Positions 16,973 to 26,141 of a stretch of DNA of 64,000 bases are shown here, one piece after another; the first letter of the stretch is position 1, and every line of letters begins with the position of its first letter. The notes beneath the pieces are model-generated. The model was not told the DNA's origin. It ran no database searches and was given only the letters and a program-made list of their open reading frames with translations. Position numbers and translations under genes: made by a program. Origin of the DNA: Sphingobacterium lactis. Its GTDB lineage: Bacteria > Bacteroidota > Bacteroidia > Sphingobacteriales > Sphingobacteriaceae. The DNA lies in contig NZ_CP049246.1 of assembly GCF_011046555.1 (NCBI RefSeq), positions 2,604,001 to 2,668,000 on the forward strand. Reading direction: 5' to 3'.

Positions 16973-17550
16973 TAGAGCGTGATTTTTATGCCCAATAATT
17001 TATAGAATTCCTTCAGGATTTCCTGGTGTCCTGGCCAAGCTGGTGAGGTTACGAGGTTTCCATCAACGACTGCTTGATCGGCAGGGATGTTTTTCCAAGT
17101 GCCACCCGCAAGTTCAATATCTGGACCTACTGCAACATAAGCCGTCAATGTACGACCTTCCAATACCTTGGCAGCCGTTAAGACTTGGATGCCGTGGCAG
17201 ATTGCTGCAACAGGTTTGTCCTTATCGAAAAATTCCTTGGTAATTTCCAATACACGCTTATTCAATCGGATATATTCCGCAGAGCGACCACCAGCAATAT
17301 ACAGTCCATCGTAATCGTCGGTATTGACCGAATCAAAATCCTTGTTGATTGCAAAGTTGTGTCCACGCAATTCCTTATACGTTTGGTCGCCGGTGAAGTC
17401 ATGAACCGCCGTTGGCACAACATCACCTTTTTTCCGATCAGGTGCAATGGCATCTACTTCTATACCGATGGCACCCATTGCTTGAAAGGGAACCATTGCT
17501 TCGTAGTCTTCTACGTAATCACCAACTAATAATAATACTTTCTTTGCCAT
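16972..17550 (-). CDS. DJ-1/PfpI family protein
   Basis: 192 residues, the usual size. The nucleophile elbow is PVAAICHGIQVLTAA with Cys118. Other family blocks are KKVLLLVGDYVEDYEAMVPFQ, DYDGLYIAGGRSAEYIRLN and the acidic residue near the N-terminus (VEDYE). Members include proteins described as deglycases, peptidases and glyoxalase-like enzymes, so the exact activity cannot be fixed from sequence. It starts 16 bp after the FMN reductase gene and its stop overlaps the start of the small membrane protein gene, giving a compact three-gene operon likely connected with oxidative or carbonyl stress. Confidence 0.85.
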   Translation of the reverse strand: MAKKVLLLVGDYVEDYEAMVPFQAMGAIGIEVDAIAPDRKKGDVVPTAVHDFTGDQTYKELRGHNFAINKDFDSVNTDDYDGLYIAGGRSAEYIRLNKRVLEITKEFFDKDKPVAAICHGIQVLTAAKVLEGRTLTAYVAVGPDIELAGGTWKNIPADQAVVDGNLVTSPAWPGHQEILKEFYKLLGIKITL

Positions 17551-17566
17551 AATATGAATATTAAAT

Positions 17567-18133
17567 TTATTGTTGTTTTTCTTCTAAAATCTTGGCCATA
17601 CTGCGTTTGGTCTTGCGGACTTTCGCTTCCAATTCGCTTCTATATAAGGGTGTGATGACACCTTTGCCATCTTCAAAATTTTTGCTGAATTCAGGTAGGG
17701 AGAAGGTGTCGAGCAGGTTTGCGCCATCGCGTGGTAACCGATCTTCAGCTGCTGCCAACACAGATTTTCCGCCTCTAGCACCTTCACTGGTCGCCATGAT
17801 GAATACGGGTTTGTCTGGGAAGATCTTGCGGCCCCGGATACGGGAAACCCAATCGATGAGGTTCTTGTAGCCCACATTATAACTGCCGTTGTTTTCAGCA
17901 AAGGAAATCAAAATGAGATCGGCCCAATCGAGCCGCTTCGCAAATTCATGCGCGAGGTCAGGAATACCATCCTTTTTTTCCTTGTCCTTGGAAAATAGTG
18001 GCATTTCGAAATCATTTAAATCCAGGATCTGGATCTCATCCTCTTTTTCCTTGTAATATTTGCTCACCGAAGTGACCAACCGTTTGTTGATGGAATCGGA
18101 GCTGTTGCTCCCTGCGAATGCCAATATTTTCAT
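17567..18133 (-). CDS. NAD(P)H-dependent FMN reductase family protein
   Basis: 188 residues with a flavodoxin-like fold. The FMN phosphate loop is AFAGSNSSDSINKRLV (GSxxxxSxN-type), followed by DLNDFEMPLFS, DLILISFAENNGSYNVGYKNLIDWVSR and MATSEGARGGKSVL. Such enzymes reduce flavins, quinones or azo/nitro compounds with NAD(P)H. First gene of the operon with the DJ-1/PfpI protein (16 bp gap). Both fit a detoxification role, an inference from context. Confidence 0.85.
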   Translation of the reverse strand: MKILAFAGSNSSDSINKRLVTSVSKYYKEKEDEIQILDLNDFEMPLFSKDKEKKDGIPDLAHEFAKRLDWADLILISFAENNGSYNVGYKNLIDWVSRIRGRKIFPDKPVFIMATSEGARGGKSVLAAAEDRLPRDGANLLDTFSLPEFSKNFEDGKGVITPLYRSELEAKVRKTKRSMAKILEEKQQ

Positions 18134-18222
18134 ATCCCTAAATTTAAGGATATTTGTCGGTCAGCACAAATTAAAACAGGGCTTAGGCGGAAATTTAACG
18201 GGTTCCTAACAATTGCAATCTT

Positions 18223-18792
18223 TTACTGGACGATCTTGATCTTGAACTTCTGCAATAACCCGGGAAGACCATCCATGGAGAACTTCGCACCTTTAATAAT
18301 ATTCTGATCCGGATCCAATTCGTAATTGGTTGCACCAACAAAATTGGCTTTCTCCAAATTTGTCTGGAGGAAATGGGCACCCAAAAGATCCGATTCGGTA
18401 AAATTAACTTCTTTCAGTTGGGCGTTTTCAAATTCTACATGCTGCAGCCTGCAGGTTGAGAAGTTCGCCTTCACCAACTTTACACCAAAGAAAGAACTGT
18501 GCTCCAGATTGCAGGCATTGAATTCCATGTGCAAATTGAAGGGATTGGCCTCATCAAAACGAATCCCGATCATTTTGCATTGTTCAAATTGGCAATCTTG
18601 AAAGGAAGTGCCAACAACAGGGGCGAGGCTCAGGTTACAATCTGTAAATCGGCAGTCGATAAACTTGAATGAGCTGAGGTCAACCTGTTCGAAATTACAT
18701 TGATCAAATACGCAGGATTCATATTCCGCCAAGGGAAAGGTTGCTTCCTGGAAATTGATGTTTTTAAAAGGTTTATTCGTTATTTCTTCCAT
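18223..18792 (-). CDS. Pentapeptide-repeat protein, Qnr-like in style
   Basis: 189 residues with pentapeptide repeats A(D/N)LXX throughout: CVFDQCNFEQVDLSSFKFID, CRFTDCNLS, CQFEQCKMIGIRF, ACNLEHSSFFGVKLVKANFS and LQTNLEKANFVG. This predicts a right-handed quadrilateral beta-helix rod. Related proteins of similar length (Qnr, MfpA) mimic DNA and bind gyrase, but most pentapeptide proteins have unknown roles and nothing here proves gyrase binding. The start is 2 bp after the stop of a Crp-family regulator, so the two are co-transcribed. Confidence 0.85.
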   Translation of the reverse strand: MEEITNKPFKNINFQEATFPLAEYESCVFDQCNFEQVDLSSFKFIDCRFTDCNLSLAPVVGTSFQDCQFEQCKMIGIRFDEANPFNLHMEFNACNLEHSSFFGVKLVKANFSTCRLQHVEFENAQLKEVNFTESDLLGAHFLQTNLEKANFVGATNYELDPDQNIIKGAKFSMDGLPGLLQKFKIKIVQ

Positions 18793-18794
18793 GT

Positions 18795-19367
18795 TTATGC
18801 CTGTAGTATTTCCTTTCTGATTCTGCTCAAGGAGCTATCCGTCACACCGAGATAAGAAGCGATGTACTTGAGTGGTGCCTGCTGGATGATTTGCGGTTTT
18901 TCTTCCATCAGGTGCAGGTATCTGTTCTTGGCAGGTTCGGTAATCATTTCGGTTGCTCTCTTTTTGCTGAGGTAGAGTTCGAAGGCCATCCATGCACGGC
19001 CCCATTCCCGGAAGGCGGGGATCTTATGGAACAATTCCTGAAAGATATCGTAGTCGATTTTCCATAGCGTACAATCCGTAAGACATTGGATGTATTCCTG
19101 GGTCGGAATGCGCTGGAATATGGAGGCTACTTCAATGACGACTTCATTGTTGCCTGTGAATCCCGTTGTGATCTCATTGCCTTCATAGTCGTAAAGAAAG
19201 GTCCTGGTCAGGCCATCGGCAAGAATGTAATATTCGTTGGAAACAGCGCCTTTTTCCAAGATAAATTCACCTTTGGCCAGGTTTACCTGTTCGTGTGCAT
19301 CGAAAATCTGCTGTAAATCCTCATTGGTGAACAATGGATGTTGATAGGCGTATTTTAAGACTTCCAT
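18795..19367 (-). CDS. Crp/Fnr-family transcriptional regulator
   Basis: 190 residues. The N-terminal cyclic-nucleotide-binding-like domain shows LAKGEFILEKGAVSNEYYILADG and FTGNNEVVIEVASIFQRIPT. The C-terminal winged helix is short: IASYLGVTDSSLSRIRKEI. The cAMP-contacting PGE[..]RS phosphate cassette is not seen and no cysteine cluster is present, so the effector is unknown, as for many Bacteroidota members. First gene of a two-gene unit with the pentapeptide protein, which it may control. Confidence 0.85.
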   Translation of the reverse strand: MEVLKYAYQHPLFTNEDLQQIFDAHEQVNLAKGEFILEKGAVSNEYYILADGLTRTFLYDYEGNEITTGFTGNNEVVIEVASIFQRIPTQEYIQCLTDCTLWKIDYDIFQELFHKIPAFREWGRAWMAFELYLSKKRATEMITEPAKNRYLHLMEEKPQIIQQAPLKYIASYLGVTDSSLSRIRKEILQA

Positions 19368-19412
19368 GGAATAGATTTTATATAAAAGTAGCGATTTCCC
19401 GCCATATAAAAA

Positions 19413-21095
19413 CTAAAATGGATCGGCAACTTCAAATTCCATCGCCTCTTTTGTTGTCGGGTGGATAAATTTGATGTAGCCCGCGTGCAGGTGCAAACGG
19501 TCAAGTTTTTCACCATATAGATCATCACCCACAATAGGCGCATTCAAACCCTGCGCATGTGCGGAATGCACACGTAATTGATGCGTGCGCCCTGTCTGGG
19601 GGAAATAATGGATACGTGTTCTGTTCCCTTCAACGGCCACAACCTTAAATAGGGTCAAGGCTGGTTTTCCATAAGTATAGCAGACGACTTGGCGGGGTCT
19701 ATCATCGAGGTCCACGCGTAAGGGAAGGTCAATCTGTCCCTCTTTAGCCGTAATGATACCGTCCAAAAGAGCGGTATATCTTTTTTGTACTTGGTGCTTG
19801 ATGAATTGATCCTGGATAAACTGATGGGCATATTTGTTTTTGGCCAACACCAGAATGCCAGAGGTAGACATATCCAAGCGGTGGATGATGATCGGACCGG
19901 TATAATCTGGCAACCGTGCCTCGATTCGTTTCTGCACGCTATCCTGAATATGGATGCCCGGTACGGATAGGAATTCTGCAGGTTTGTTGACAATGATCAG
20001 GTCATTATCCTCATACAGGATCTCCAATTCTTTATCTGCTGCAGGATTCTCAAGCATCGGATTCGGATCGATCGCTAATCCCTGTAACATATGGCCGAGA
20101 ATGGGCTCACATTTACCTCGGCAAGCAGGGTAGTAGCTCAGGTGTTTTCGGACTTCTGAGCTTGGTGAATCGCCCCACCAGAATTCGGCCATACAGATGG
20201 GCTTTAGTGCATGTTGATAGGCATATTGCAATAGTTTTGGTGCGGCACATTCGCCTGCACCCGCAGGTGGCAGCAATTGTTTGGCTTCCTGAAAGATATC
20301 CAATACGGCGCGTTTTTCCAGATGGGCATTGAGAAATTGATATTGGTCAAAAAGTCTGTTCTGCAGTGCGGCAGAACGGGTTTTCCTTTCCAGCTTCAAC
20401 TGTGCTATGGTTTCCAGAAAGGTATGGAGATTGCGCTCCGCTTCCGCAATTACTTGGGCGGACAGTTCTTTTTGGACGGCAAAGATATGTTGATCGCGGT
20501 AGCTCTGTTTAACGAGATCTTCCTTCAGTGCAGCATATTCGGAAGGCGAGAGCAGGGGTTCCTGTACTTCCCGCTGGATCTTCCGATCCAATTTATTTTG
20601 CTTATGCGCTTTCCGTAGGGAAGCCAAAAGTTCATCCTGCTCATCCCGCGTTTGTTTTGCTTGTTTCTTAAGGTCCTTTAGGCTATCAGCAGCTTCCATT
20701 TCCTTGATCTGGTGATTCAGCGCATTGATGACTTCTTCTTCTTGTAGAAAAAAGCCATCCGGGGAAAGCATATCAAAAATAGGCGGTACGAAATAGGAAT
20801 GGGTATTGCTACCCGCCATCTTGCCGGATACTGCAGCAAGGAAACCCAGATTGCCATCGGTATCCTGGACGACGAGCACACCGAACATCTTTCCGATTAC
20901 CAAACCCGGCTGATTTTCCTGAAGCCCGAAGTTGTGCTCGAAGTCACGCTGATGCTCCAAGTACTGTTGTACCTGCTCCGCCGCTAATCTGCTCAGCGGA
21001 TGTGGAACGTAGGCAAACGGAAAGGTAAAACGCTCCGGTAAAGGCAGTTCCGAAACGTCTTCCGTAAATCGATGGATAAATGTTGTGCTTCCCAA
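19413..21095 (-). CDS. RluA-family pseudouridine synthase with long N-terminal extension
   Basis: About 560 residues. The C-terminal ~200 are a RluA-type synthase: EDNDLIIVNKPAEFLSVPG, HRLDMSTSGILVLAK with catalytic Asp near 408, and FPQTGRTHQLRVHSAHAQGL. It converts uridine to pseudouridine in rRNA or tRNA. The first ~350 residues hold a globular region (FTFPFAYVPHPLSRLAAEQV), a coiled coil (about 120-260), then CxxxC-type cysteines (YYPACRGKCEP). No ATG starts the frame: TTG at 21095 is used here, but an in-frame ATT a few codons upstream is also possible. Confidence 0.85.
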   Translation of the reverse strand: MGSTTFIHRFTEDVSELPLPERFTFPFAYVPHPLSRLAAEQVQQYLEHQRDFEHNFGLQENQPGLVIGKMFGVLVVQDTDGNLGFLAAVSGKMAGSNTHSYFVPPIFDMLSPDGFFLQEEEVINALNHQIKEMEAADSLKDLKKQAKQTRDEQDELLASLRKAHKQNKLDRKIQREVQEPLLSPSEYAALKEDLVKQSYRDQHIFAVQKELSAQVIAEAERNLHTFLETIAQLKLERKTRSAALQNRLFDQYQFLNAHLEKRAVLDIFQEAKQLLPPAGAGECAAPKLLQYAYQHALKPICMAEFWWGDSPSSEVRKHLSYYPACRGKCEPILGHMLQGLAIDPNPMLENPAADKELEILYEDNDLIIVNKPAEFLSVPGIHIQDSVQKRIEARLPDYTGPIIIHRLDMSTSGILVLAKNKYAHQFIQDQFIKHQVQKRYTALLDGIITAKEGQIDLPLRVDLDDRPRQVVCYTYGKPALTLFKVVAVEGNRTRIHYFPQTGRTHQLRVHSAHAQGLNAPIVGDDLYGEKLDRLHLHAGYIKFIHPTTKEAMEFEVADPF

Positions 21096-21233
21096 AATTT
21101 CTTGAATATGCCTGCAAAAGTAAGCATAATTTGGGAAGCTTATAAACTGTCTTATTTATGACAAAAAATTGCCAACAATTGGCTGTTTAAGGCGTTTTTA
21201 TACGTAAATTGACAATACTTAACAACGGAAAAC

Positions 21234-22193
21234 ATGAGTAATAAAATAGCTTTTGGGAATACTGACATACAGCTTGTTCCACTAATTTTTGGAGGTAATG
21301 TTTTTGGATGGACTCTAGATGAAGAGGCTTCATTTACCATATTGGATCAATTCCTTGATCTGGGTTTCAATGCCATAGATACTGCAAATAACTATAGCCA
21401 TTGGGTGCCAGGCAATCAAGGTGGGGAGTCTGAAAATATAATTGGGAATTGGCTAGATGCCCGCAAAAACCGAGATCAGGTTGTGTTAATGACCAAAGTA
21501 GGGGGACGGTTTGGCTATGATACCAAACCGAATACCAAAGCAGCATATATTAAGGAACAGGTGGAGTTGTCATTAAAACGGTTGAAGACAGATTATATTG
21601 ATGTCTATCAAACACATTATGATGATGAAACAACCGGTATCGAAGAAACCCTTCGGGCGTATGAAGATCTGATTCAGGCAGGAAAGGTTCGTTACATCGG
21701 TGCTTCGAATATCAGCCCGGACCGTTTGGAGGAAAGTTTGGATATTGCCCAGCAAAAGGAACTTCCTGCCTATATTTCTTTGCAACCGGAATATAACTTA
21801 TATGATCGGGAAAAATTTGAAAAGGAGTATCAAGCCTTGGCGGCTGAACGTGATTTGGCAGTGATCCCTTACTATTCCTTAGCGAGTGGCTTCCTCTCTG
21901 GAAAATACCTGACTGATGATGATTTCAAGAAATCAGCACGTGGTGAGGGGATCGAAAAGCGGTATTGGAACGATAGAGGTCGTAAAATAGTTGAAGCTTT
22001 GAATGAGGTGGCAGCGGCATACCGTACCTCTGCTTCTGCGGTGGCATTGGCATGGCTTCTGGAACAGCCCACTATCGCTGCTCCGATAGCAAGTGCAACC
22101 AAAAAAGAACATTTAGAAAGCTTTGTTTCAGCTATCCAATTGCGACTTGGAGATGAAGCTTTGGAAAAATTGAATAACGCAAGTGCTTATTAA
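21234..22193 (+). CDS. Aldo/keto reductase
   Basis: 319 residues with a TIM-barrel fold. The catalytic tetrad Asp-Tyr-Lys-His is visible as AIDTANNYSHW, VVLMTKVGG and VYQTHYDDET, with GASNISPDRL and the C-terminal NADPH site PIASATKKEHLES. It reduces carbonyl compounds with NADPH; the substrate is unknown. dps follows after 15 bp, so it is probably co-transcribed with an oxidative-stress protein. Confidence 0.88.
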   Translation: MSNKIAFGNTDIQLVPLIFGGNVFGWTLDEEASFTILDQFLDLGFNAIDTANNYSHWVPGNQGGESENIIGNWLDARKNRDQVVLMTKVGGRFGYDTKPNTKAAYIKEQVELSLKRLKTDYIDVYQTHYDDETTGIEETLRAYEDLIQAGKVRYIGASNISPDRLEESLDIAQQKELPAYISLQPEYNLYDREKFEKEYQALAAERDLAVIPYYSLASGFLSGKYLTDDDFKKSARGEGIEKRYWNDRGRKIVEALNEVAAAYRTSASAVALAWLLEQPTIAAPIASATKKEHLESFVSAIQLRLGDEALEKLNNASAY

Positions 22194-22208
22194 TAAACAA
22201 CATATATC

Positions 22209-22679
22209 ATGAAAACAAATATAGGAATTAAAGAAACAAACAGAAAAGCTGTAGCAGAGATCTTAAACAAACTTTTAGCCGATGAAACTGTGCTCTATAC
22301 CAAAGTGAGGAATGCACACTGGAATATTGAAGGGCAAGATTTCCACGCACAACACCTATTCTTTGAGGAACTGTACAATGATTTAGCAGAGCTGATCGAT
22401 GAGATTGCAGAGCGAGTACGCGCTATAGGTCACTATGCGGTTGGTACCTTAAAGGAATACCTTGCGCTTACGCAGTTAACGGAAATGAAGTACAAGAAAA
22501 ATGACAGCCAAGGCTATATTGCTGAACTGTTGAATGATTACGAAAGTTTGATAATTTCTTTAAGAGAAGATATTCAAAAGGTTGAAGAACTGGAGGATGC
22601 GGGAACTGAGGATTTCTTGGTCGGCATTTTGGAGAAACATGAAAAAACTGCTTGGATGTTGCGAGCGCATATAGCTTAA
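22209..22679 (+). CDS. dps: DNA starvation/stationary-phase protein Dps
   Basis: 156 residues, the standard length. The ferroxidase signature is NAHWNIEGQDFHAQHLFFEELY, with DEIAERVRAIG after it. Dps forms a dodecamer that stores iron and uses hydrogen peroxide as oxidant, protecting DNA. The gene lies 15 bp after the aldo/keto reductase and is closed by a hairpin at 22721-22750. Confidence 0.93.
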   Translation: MKTNIGIKETNRKAVAEILNKLLADETVLYTKVRNAHWNIEGQDFHAQHLFFEELYNDLAELIDEIAERVRAIGHYAVGTLKEYLALTQLTEMKYKKNDSQGYIAELLNDYESLIISLREDIQKVEELEDAGTEDFLVGILEKHEKTAWMLRAHIA

Positions 22680-22720
22680 TAGCGATTTTTTCTTTGTATA
22701 AACATACGTAAAGAATAAGG

Positions 22721-22750
22721 TAGGCATTTCGAAAGAGGTGCCTATTTTTA
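22721..22750 (+). terminator. Terminator after dps
   Basis: TAGGCA and TGCCTA form a 6-bp stem around a 12-nt loop, followed by TTTTTAT. It is modest in strength but well placed 41 bp after the dps stop. Confidence 0.55.
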
Positions 22751-22913
22751 TATGACCTGGTATGGAGCAATTTTCTTCTGAAAGCAGCTTAAATTTGGTG
22801 TAGAGGAGTTAAAATCTAGAATTTTTATTTCAAAAAATTAAATTATGGAAGGAATTGGTTGCTGAATATAAAAAGAATACAGTATTTTCAAGCCAAAATA
22901 GATAATTCTAAAG

Positions 22914-23732
22914 ATGTTAGAAGAACTTGTTGCGTATTTGGGTACATTGGATCCCGTTGTGGCGGCCCTATTAGCGGGTTTATTTACTTGGGGTGTGACG
23001 GCATTGGGAGCGTCCGGTGTTTTTCTCTTTAAGGGGGTCAATAAAAAACTGATGAACGGGATGCTTGGCTTTACGGGGGGTGTAATGATTGCGGCCAGTT
23101 TTTGGTCGTTGCTTTCTCCGGCCATCGAGATGAGTTCAGGCGAAAAGTTTGAAAAGGTCATGCCTGCAGCGATTGGTTTTATCTTGGGTGCACTTTTCAT
23201 TTTTGGTCTGGATAAACTTATGCCTCACCTGCACCTGAATTTCCTGAAATCGGAGGGACCTAAATCTTCGCTGCATCGGACAACACTACTGACCATTGCC
23301 ATTGCTTTGCACAACATTCCCGAGGGTTTGGCAGTCGGTGTTCTTTTTGGTGCCGCGGCGAGCGGAGCACCAGAGGCAAGCATCAGTGGAGCGGTCCTCT
23401 TGGCAATGGGGATCGGGCTTCAGAACTTTCCGGAAGGAATTGCTGTATCGATGCCCTTGCGACGTATGGGCCTCTCAAAATGGAAAAGTTTCCAATATGG
23501 CCAGCTCTCGGCAATCGTAGAACCTATATTTGCTGTGCTTGGCGCTTTTGCGGTTGGCTTTTTTATGCCTGTTCTTCCTTATGCCTTGGCTTTTGCGGCA
23601 GGAGCGATGCTGTTCGTCGTGATCGAAGAAGTTATTCCGGAGACACAGCAAGAGGAGCACTCGGATATTCCTATCCTAGGTTTTGTGCTCGGCTTTGTTA
23701 TTATGATGGTGCTGGATGTGGCTTTGGGTTAA
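22914..23732 (+). CDS. ZIP family metal transporter
   Basis: 272 residues, eight membrane segments. The metal-binding motifs of TM4 and TM5 are ALHNIPEGLAVGVLFG and MGIGLQNFPEGIAVSM, the HNxPEG and QNxPEG pair typical of ZupT-like carriers of zinc, iron or manganese. A His-containing loop (KLMPHLHLNFL) precedes them. Located between dps and the TPR operon, with its own likely promoter in 22751-22913. A strong bidirectional terminator follows. Confidence 0.88.
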   Translation: MLEELVAYLGTLDPVVAALLAGLFTWGVTALGASGVFLFKGVNKKLMNGMLGFTGGVMIAASFWSLLSPAIEMSSGEKFEKVMPAAIGFILGALFIFGLDKLMPHLHLNFLKSEGPKSSLHRTTLLTIAIALHNIPEGLAVGVLFGAAASGAPEASISGAVLLAMGIGLQNFPEGIAVSMPLRRMGLSKWKSFQYGQLSAIVEPIFAVLGAFAVGFFMPVLPYALAFAAGAMLFVVIEEVIPETQQEEHSDIPILGFVLGFVIMMVLDVALG

Positions 23733-23784
23733 GATCTTGATGATATTGAAATCGAGAAAATATTCATAAGAAATTGATATACTA

Positions 23785-23816
23785 AAAAAGCCGAATTCCA
23801 AGGAATTCGGCTTTTT
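23785..23816. terminator. Bidirectional intrinsic terminator
   Basis: AAAAAGCCGAATTCC and GGAATTCGGCTTTTT pair perfectly over 15 bp around an AA loop. It serves the ZIP gene (ends 23732) and the convergent TPR operon (ends 23835). Confidence 0.9.
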
Positions 23817-23834
23817 CTATACTGCTTTTGAACC

Positions 23835-25010
23835 TTAGTTCAACGCGTTGATTTTTGCTTGTAATTCTGCTGATTTTGCTTCATCGTTGATGAAATCGTA
23901 ATAGCTTTTTAAGCTTTTCAAAGCATCAACATTCTTTGGATCGATATCGACAGCTTTCTGTAGGTATGGAACCGCAACAGCGATCTTTGTTTTGATCTCA
24001 CCTAGTTTTTTGTCGTAATCTGCTTGTTTCAACGTTTTATCTTCATTCAGCTTCATTAAATCTTCACGACCACCGTTCATGATCACAACAGCTGCGTTCA
24101 TGTTGGCTTCCATGTAGTTTGGATCCAATTCGATTGCTTTTTGGTATGCAGCCAATGCTTTTTCATCATTACCAGCCGCACTGTGTGCCAAACCTAAGTA
24201 GTAATGTAAGTTCTTGTTGGATGCATCCTTAGCCAATTGTGCTTCAATATCGGAAACGATCTTTGCTTCATTTCCAGTGATCAGGTTCAATTCGATGTTC
24301 TGAACGACTGCATCGTTATCGTTAGGATAAGCTGTTACAGCTTCTTGCGCCGCAGCGATAGCTGATGTTGTATCACCTTTGGAAAGGTAAAGTTTCGGAA
24401 GGTCTACCATCACCGTTTTGTGGCTCGAATATTCCTTAACAGGGATCAACGCTTTGTATTTTTCGATAGCGTTATCATAGTCCTTGTTCTGTACGGCAGC
24501 TAATCCGGAATAGAACGTTAGGGTCGTGTCACCAGGAAGGTAGGTTAGGGCATCCGAGAAATCGGTATATGCTGTTTTGTAGTCTTGTTTATCCCACGAA
24601 GCAACACCTTGGTTGAACTTGAACTGACCTAAAGTTTGGGAAGCCACTTTGATGTTTTCCGCAAATTTTTTGTCAGTATCCAACTCCGTTGCTTTCGCGA
24701 TACCATCTTTTGCTTTAGCTGCAGCTTCGGCATTATTGTCCAATGAAGCAATGTTTGCATAGATAATGCTGTAGAATGTCCATGCTTCAGGATTATCCTT
24801 TGTCTTGTCATGAACAACAGCCTCATCAATTGCAGTCTGTGCTTCGGTTAAACTTGTTTTCCCTAGGGCAGCAGTTCCCGCTCCTTTAAGTTCCTCGAAC
24901 TTACCTATGGCAGTCTTTGCTTTTCTGATATTGCCTGTCTGAGCGAATACCGCTGTGGTACTCGTCGCGAATAGCAATCCTACAAATAATATTGATCTTT
25001 TTAAATTCAT
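23835..25010 (-). CDS. Secreted tetratricopeptide-repeat protein
   Basis: 391 residues. The signal peptide MNLKRSILFVGLLFATSTTAVFA (then QTGNI) is followed by repeated TPR helices, e.g. AYTDFSDALTYLPGDTTLTF, NAIEKYKALIPVKEYSSH, and the canonical AAGNDEKALAAYQKAIELD. TPR solenoids bind partner proteins; the periplasmic location is predicted. It is the third gene of gyrA-TPR-TPR, 18 bp after the preceding TPR gene. Paralogous to that gene in layout. No enzymatic role is indicated. Confidence 0.85.
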   Translation of the reverse strand: MNLKRSILFVGLLFATSTTAVFAQTGNIRKAKTAIGKFEELKGAGTAALGKTSLTEAQTAIDEAVVHDKTKDNPEAWTFYSIIYANIASLDNNAEAAAKAKDGIAKATELDTDKKFAENIKVASQTLGQFKFNQGVASWDKQDYKTAYTDFSDALTYLPGDTTLTFYSGLAAVQNKDYDNAIEKYKALIPVKEYSSHKTVMVDLPKLYLSKGDTTSAIAAAQEAVTAYPNDNDAVVQNIELNLITGNEAKIVSDIEAQLAKDASNKNLHYYLGLAHSAAGNDEKALAAYQKAIELDPNYMEANMNAAVVIMNGGREDLMKLNEDKTLKQADYDKKLGEIKTKIAVAVPYLQKAVDIDPKNVDALKSLKSYYDFINDEAKSAELQAKINALN

Positions 25011-25028
25011 ATCTATTGTATTGTTTGT

Positions 25029-26141
25029 TTAATTTGTCAGTTGATTCAACAAGAGGTTCACGCGATCCAATTGTGTATCATCTTCAGCCTTTTGATAATA
25101 TAAAGCTAACGATTTCAGGGCATTTATCTCATAAGGTTTAATTTCATTTGCCTTCAAAAGAAAATTCTGAGCATCGTATTGAGCTTCCTGATTATCGCCG
25201 TCCTTTAAATATTTGTTCAGGTTTATCAATCCAAGTGCGAGGTTGGATTCGTAATTGTTGGGGTCAAGCTCCAAAACCTTCTGGTAATAGGTGCTGGCCA
25301 ATTCAATGTTATTCGCATTCTCATTGGCATAACCCGCCATGTAATTCAGTTCAATGTTTTCCGGCTCAAATTTCAACGCTTGATCGACGATCGGAACGAT
25401 GGCATCATAGGCTCCGTTCTTTGCGTATTTGTCAATGAGTAGAAAGAGAACATCCTTATTTTCTGGGAATTTTGTCTTAGCTTCTTCGAGAGTCGAAAGG
25501 GCAAGCTGCTGTTCGGTCTGCTTATCGTAAAGATTTGCCAGTTCGATAAACTGTTCAGCCGTCATTTTACCTCCTTCATGGATGGCCTTGTAGTATTTGA
25601 TGGCATCCGCAGATTTACCAGCTTTCGTTGCCAAGAGTGCAAGATTATAAGTTACATCGCCGCTTTTTGCATTGAGTGCATCTACCTTGCTGAAATCTTC
25701 AAAGGCTGCGTCATATTTTTGATCCACCAATGATTTGTTCGCACGGTAGATTAGTGCAGCAGCAAGATTCTGTTTTACGTAATCCAATTCGCCAGGGTAA
25801 CCATCCTGATCGCGTTCTTCGATCTTGCCCAATGTTTGGTAGGTCAAGTCGATAGGATCCGCGTTCAATTTGATGGTTCTTGTCGAATCCGCATAGGCAA
25901 TCGAACTCATCACCATGGCACGTAAAACATTCACTTTGGTCTTGGATGAATCACGTCTGGTCTTGTAAATATTCTCGATCTGTTTTCTGGCGTTATCCAG
26001 ATTCTTGATATCGCCAGTTTGGGAATACATCGCAAATGCATTGCTTGCTTCCTTGTAAGCAGATTGAGCGGATGCCTGTTGGGCACCCACCAATAGAAAT
26101 AAGCCTAAAGTACTTGAAATGATTTTATTCTTGTTCTTCAT
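25029..26141 (-). CDS. Secreted tetratricopeptide-repeat protein
   Basis: 370 residues from the ATG at 26141, which opens a signal peptide ([20 protein letters not shown], then QSAYKEA). At least five TPR-like units follow, e.g. [19 protein letters not shown] and [18 protein letters not shown]. The frame extends to an ATG at 26195, but that would mask the signal peptide with 18 extra residues inside gyrA. Even the shorter start overlaps the gyrA end by 17 bp, so it is translationally coupled to gyrA. Role unknown; probably a periplasmic scaffold. Confidence 0.82.
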   Translation of the reverse strand: MKNKNKIISSTLGLFLLVGAQQASAQSAYKEASNAFAMYSQTGDIKNLDNARKQIENIYKTRRDSSKTKVNVLRAMVMSSIAYADSTRTIKLNADPIDLTYQTLGKIEERDQDGYPGELDYVKQNLAAALIYRANKSLVDQKYDAAFEDFSKVDALNAKSGDVTYNLALLATKAGKSADAIKYYKAIHEGGKMTAEQFIELANLYDKQTEQQLALSTLEEAKTKFPENKDVLFLLIDKYAKNGAYDAIVPIVDQALKFEPENIELNYMAGYANENANNIELASTYYQKVLELDPNNYESNLALGLINLNKYLKDGDNQEAQYDAQNFLLKANEIKPYEINALKSLALYYQKAEDDTQLDRVNLLLNQLTN

